DNA of 64,000 nucleotides from Pelecanus crispus (lineage: Eukaryota; Chordata; Aves; Pelecaniformes; Pelecanidae), in assembly GCF_030463565.1 (NCBI RefSeq), contig NC_134662.1, positions 3,596,001-3,660,000 of the forward strand. Reading direction: 5' to 3'. Below the pieces are notes generated by a model. It was not told where the DNA came from, ran no database searches, and was given only the letters and a program-made list of their open reading frames with translations. The translations under genes and the position numbers were made by a program. The stretch's first letter is position 1; each line of letters begins with the position of its first letter. This document shows, one piece after another, positions 61,101-64,000 of this stretch.

Positions 61101-61520
61101 TGGAAATGGAAGGTGGGGAAAAAAAAAAAAAGAAACAGGATAATCTGCTGAACACAGCCAGCCAGGCGGGGGGGGGTCCCTGGAGGGGCAGGGGAGGGAA
61201 ACAGTCCAGGGGAGACCCCGGGAGCAGCTCATCTGACGCCCACGTCGCCCACGCCACAGAGCACTTGGGAGATGCATCCCGGCGGCACCACGGCAGGGCA
61301 GAAACCATCGGGTTTGTTTTCGTGCCAAAGCGCTGCCAGAGCAGATCACCGCTGCCGTGTGGGAGCCGGCCTGAAGTGCCGGGCTTCGGAGGGCAGAAGG
61401 GCTGTGGAGCTCGGAGAGCGGCAGGGAGGGCTTCCACCCCTGCGCTGCTGTGGGGCCAGAGCTCAGCTGCGCCCCAAAGAGCCCCCCGAGGGGCTCCTGG
61501 AGCTCAGAGCCCCCCGGAAG

Positions 61521-61618
61521 GGCGGCCCAGGGCTGGGGGTGCTGGGCGCCCGGCCCCCCGGGAGGGCGGCCCAGGGCTGGGGGTGCTGGGCACCCAGCCC
61601 CCCGGGAGGGCAGCGCTC
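61521..61618. repeat. 44-bp tandem duplication
   Basis: A 44-bp unit starting GGCGGCCCAGGGCTGGGGGT recurs at 61,521 and 61,565 with a partial third copy. The copies differ at only a few positions. Confidence 0.9.
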
Positions 61619-62173
61619 CAGCCCACGCAGCCCGCCGCAGACAGGGAGCGCAAAACCATCCGCACATCCTTAATCGCCAGCGCTGCGAGAAGGAGCGCAA
61701 GGGCCAGGCCGCGGGAGCCGGCGAGGAGGAGGAAGGAATCCTGCAGGAGCGTGGGAAGGGGCTCTCCCTCGCCGCAGCCCCGGCCCCGCGCAGGCGATGC
61801 CCTGGCTCAGCTCTGCCCCGCGTCCCCCCTGGGCAGGAACAGCCCCTTTCCCCACATCCCTTGCTCTCCCCAGAGATTTGCTCCCGCCTCGCCCCACGGC
61901 TGGTCGGCAGCGCTGGGGAAGAGCTTCTGAAGCGCTTTGAGCCCCTTGCAAGGCTGCCGGGAATGGGCAGCACCACGCGGAAGCGCAGTCACTGCTCCGT
62001 GGCTGGGCTGTGCCAGGGTCCCAGCTCTGCTCCCCCACCCCTCCACGCATGGGGAGCCAGCGGGGAAGGTAACAGGTCCGGGGGGATGCCGCAGCCACGG
62101 CGATGAAAAGCAAAGGGAACGCCTCAGGGAAACCAGGAGCCGGGGCACCACCTGCATCTGTTTTAGAAATGAC

Positions 62174-62179
62174 TTTATT
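62174..62179 (-). terminator. Polyadenylation signal (AATAAA)
   Basis: The minus strand reads TTTTTAGTGCAATAAAGTCA and then TTTCTAAAACAG, a canonical signal with an A/T-rich upstream region (A-run and TATTAATACC). It marks the likely 3' end of the gene beyond the right edge. Confidence 0.6.
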
Positions 62180-62726
62180 GCACTAAAAAGGGGAAGTCAT
62201 CTGTAAACAAACATTCCATTCAGGTATTAATATTTTTTTTTTTTTCCACTCCAAAAATGCATCATTAAATCCAGCCACAGAAATATCAAAGCAGGAACAG
62301 TAGAAAAGAGCTACAGGGGAGGAAAGACCCAGCCAGGCCACAGCCCCGGCTCCCACGCCACCCTCCCGCCCGCCACCGGAGCAGGGCTGACAGCAGCACG
62401 TCCCGGGGCTCGGCAGACAGCCACACGCCACTGACTCCAGCAAGGCAGCCCCGGGACGGGGAGGGGGGGACAGCACAGGACCCCCAGGCCCCTGCGTCTG
62501 CCCCCAGGGCCAGCCCCCAGCCAAGGAGCAGCCCAGGGCCCTGCCCTCAGCATCCCCCTTCCCCAAACTCAAAGGCACACAAGTCTGCGGCGGGGGATGC
62601 GTCACCCCCCAACCCTCTCATAAAGCACCAAAATCTCTGCCCAGCTCCCGTTCCCCCTCCCCTCGCAGCCTGCTGGCTCCCCCCCACCCCCAGCAATGCC
62701 TGGGTCCCACCAGCCCCTTGCAGGCG

Positions 62727-62794
62727 CAGCACCCTGGGGACCGCAGCACCCCGGAGACCGCAGCACCCCGGGGACCGCAGCACCCCGGGGACCG
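62727..62794. repeat. 17-bp tandem repeat
   Basis: Four copies of CAGCACCCCGGGGACCG-like units start at 62,727, 62,744, 62,761 and 62,778, with one or two substitutions in the first two. Confidence 0.95.
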
Positions 62795-64000
62795 CAGGGC
62801 GCTGGCGAGGGGTGCATGGGGCCGTCGGGCAGCAGCTGGCTGGGCAGGGTCCTGCTCCGGGTCTGCTCAGCGCAGGATGCTCGCCCCCAGCCCATCTCCC
62901 CATCCCACCCTCCCCAGAGGCCCCGCCTGCCCCCCTGGGTATTTGGGGGCCAGGAGTATCCCCCGTGTTGGCTCCTGGGAGAGCAGTGGGAAACCTCAGG
63001 TGGGAAATCCCCCGCGAAGGAGGGACGTGTCTGCTCCTTACATCCCGCACGGTTTGTATTCAGCCACAAGCTCAACAAACAGCCACAATCACCCCAAATC
63101 CCCCCAACATGCAAACACCACGCTACCAGAACCATGCCTCGCGTACCTGAAACATATTTACAGACAGAAGTAAAACACGCTGGGAAAGATCAGCCTCGGA
63201 TATAAATAGCCAACACTGAAATCTGCCATCTGCTGCAAAGGACAAGGAAGGAACATCAACCGCCACCGACAGAGGTTAACACAGAGGGACACGTGTGTGC
63301 GTGTGTGTCCACGCATGCTGCAACAGGCAGGGACGGGAGCACTGCAAATTCTGCTCCCTTCCACAGAAACATGCAGAGCCTGATGCAATGGGTAACACCA
63401 CACCAAACAACAACGAGGCGTCCGTTTTATCCACCCGCAGAAATGCCCCGGCTGGCATTTCCCCCGCTCCCGGTGCCTCCAGTCAGTCAACCGGGATGGC
63501 AGGGAGGGATGGGAAGGGGTGGGAGCACCCCACTCTGCCCCAAAGGGAAACTGCAGAGCCAGGCCAGTCCCTTCAGGGAGCCGGGTCCCGCTGGGCACGG
63601 GGACTTTGTGGCCCCACGGGAGACATCGCTCCCACCCGGTGGGTGCAGCCGCTCACAAGCCCCCCCCCCAGCGCCCACAGGTGAGGGAGGGCAGAGGGTG
63701 GGGGAGCCTCAGGCAGAGCCGGCCCCCGGCCCAGCCACACCGGGGGGCGTCCCCAGTGCCAGCCAGCGCTCAAGGACGGCTGCTCCTGTCACCTCGGCTT
63801 TTGTCAGCAAGCACGGCTGCTGCGACGCTGCCCGGGACCACCCATGTGCCCAGGGTGAAGCGTGCCGGGTTCCCCCCGTGGCAGTGCCAGCCCCCGGCAT
63901 CTCCCTCCCACGGGCAGGGGACCGGCACAGGCAGCCCCCCAGATTTGGGCGAACTCAAAGCCCCTGAAGCTCTGTGAGCGTTTCCCCGCGGGGGGTCAGC

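Larger units (their letters stand above)
48590..62150. other. Gene-free, enhancer-rich stretch between MIER2 and the next gene
   Basis: Roughly 13.5 kb with no coding exon that I recognise on either strand, outside the islands listed separately. Intervening DNA is GC-rich with long but non-homologous open frames. AATAAA motifs occur on the plus strand near 53,564 and 58,906, without a gene model to attach them to. Confidence 0.55.
62155..64000 (-). other. Probable 3' UTR of the next minus-strand gene (coding part outside window)
   Basis: A strong polyadenylation signal at 62,174-62,179 marks a minus-strand transcript end. The interval from there to the right edge has no coding exon that I recognise. 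By human gene order on 19p13.3 (PLPP2, MIER2, THEG, C2CD4C, SHC2, all on one strand) C2CD4C or SHC2 would be expected. This is inference from synteny only; I read no protein match. Confidence 0.4.

Overview
This is a vertebrate, almost certainly avian, genomic window. Introns are short, promoter CpG islands are very GC-rich, and there are three 5'-truncated CR1 LINE copies plus an avian-type ERVL solo LTR. The gene order PLPP2-MIER2 matches human 19p13.3, so this is probably a gene-dense microchromosome equivalent to chicken chromosome 28. No bacterial-style features (operons, CRISPR, Shine-Dalgarno sites) are present.

Three protein-coding genes are supported, all on the minus strand, so transcription runs from right to left. 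(1) 2,631-4,733: the first four coding exons of a Groucho/TLE corepressor, most likely TLE2. They encode the first 94 residues, the start of the tetramerising Q domain; the rest of the gene lies beyond the left edge. (2) 14,675-18,679: complete PLPP2, a six-exon, 284-residue lipid phosphate phosphatase with all three catalytic motifs. (3) 26,277-41,689: complete MIER2, a 13-exon, 581-residue ELM2-SANT corepressor. I fixed every exon boundary by GT-AG sites and phase, and each model closes in frame.

Layout: 1-4,733 TLE 5' part; 4,734-6,020 its CpG-island promoter; 6,021-13,690 intergenic, with a polypurine tract and an orphan CpG island; 13,690-18,679 PLPP2 with 3' UTR; 18,680-19,060 its promoter; 19,061-23,864 intergenic, with a 37-38 bp minisatellite and CR1 copies; 23,865-41,689 MIER2 with a 2.4 kb 3' UTR; 40,960-42,200 its promoter island; 42,392-43,026 a candidate minus-strand mini-gene or alternative MIER2 5' exons; 45,779-46,314 a solo LTR with target-site duplication; 46,315-62,150 a gene-free stretch with AT-rich, homeodomain-motif-rich islands resembling conserved enhancers and several RFX X-box-like motifs; 62,155-64,000 probably the 3' UTR of the next minus-strand gene, whose coding part lies beyond the right edge.

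The three genes do not form a pathway. TLE and MIER2 are both HDAC-associated nuclear corepressors; PLPP2 is a membrane lipid phosphatase. The most interesting material is the upstream candidate exons at 42.4-43.0 kb, the enhancer-like islands at 48.5-61.1 kb, and the TLE-PLPP2 adjacency, which human lacks. CpG islands and conserved-element calls were judged by eye; no alignment or conservation data were available.
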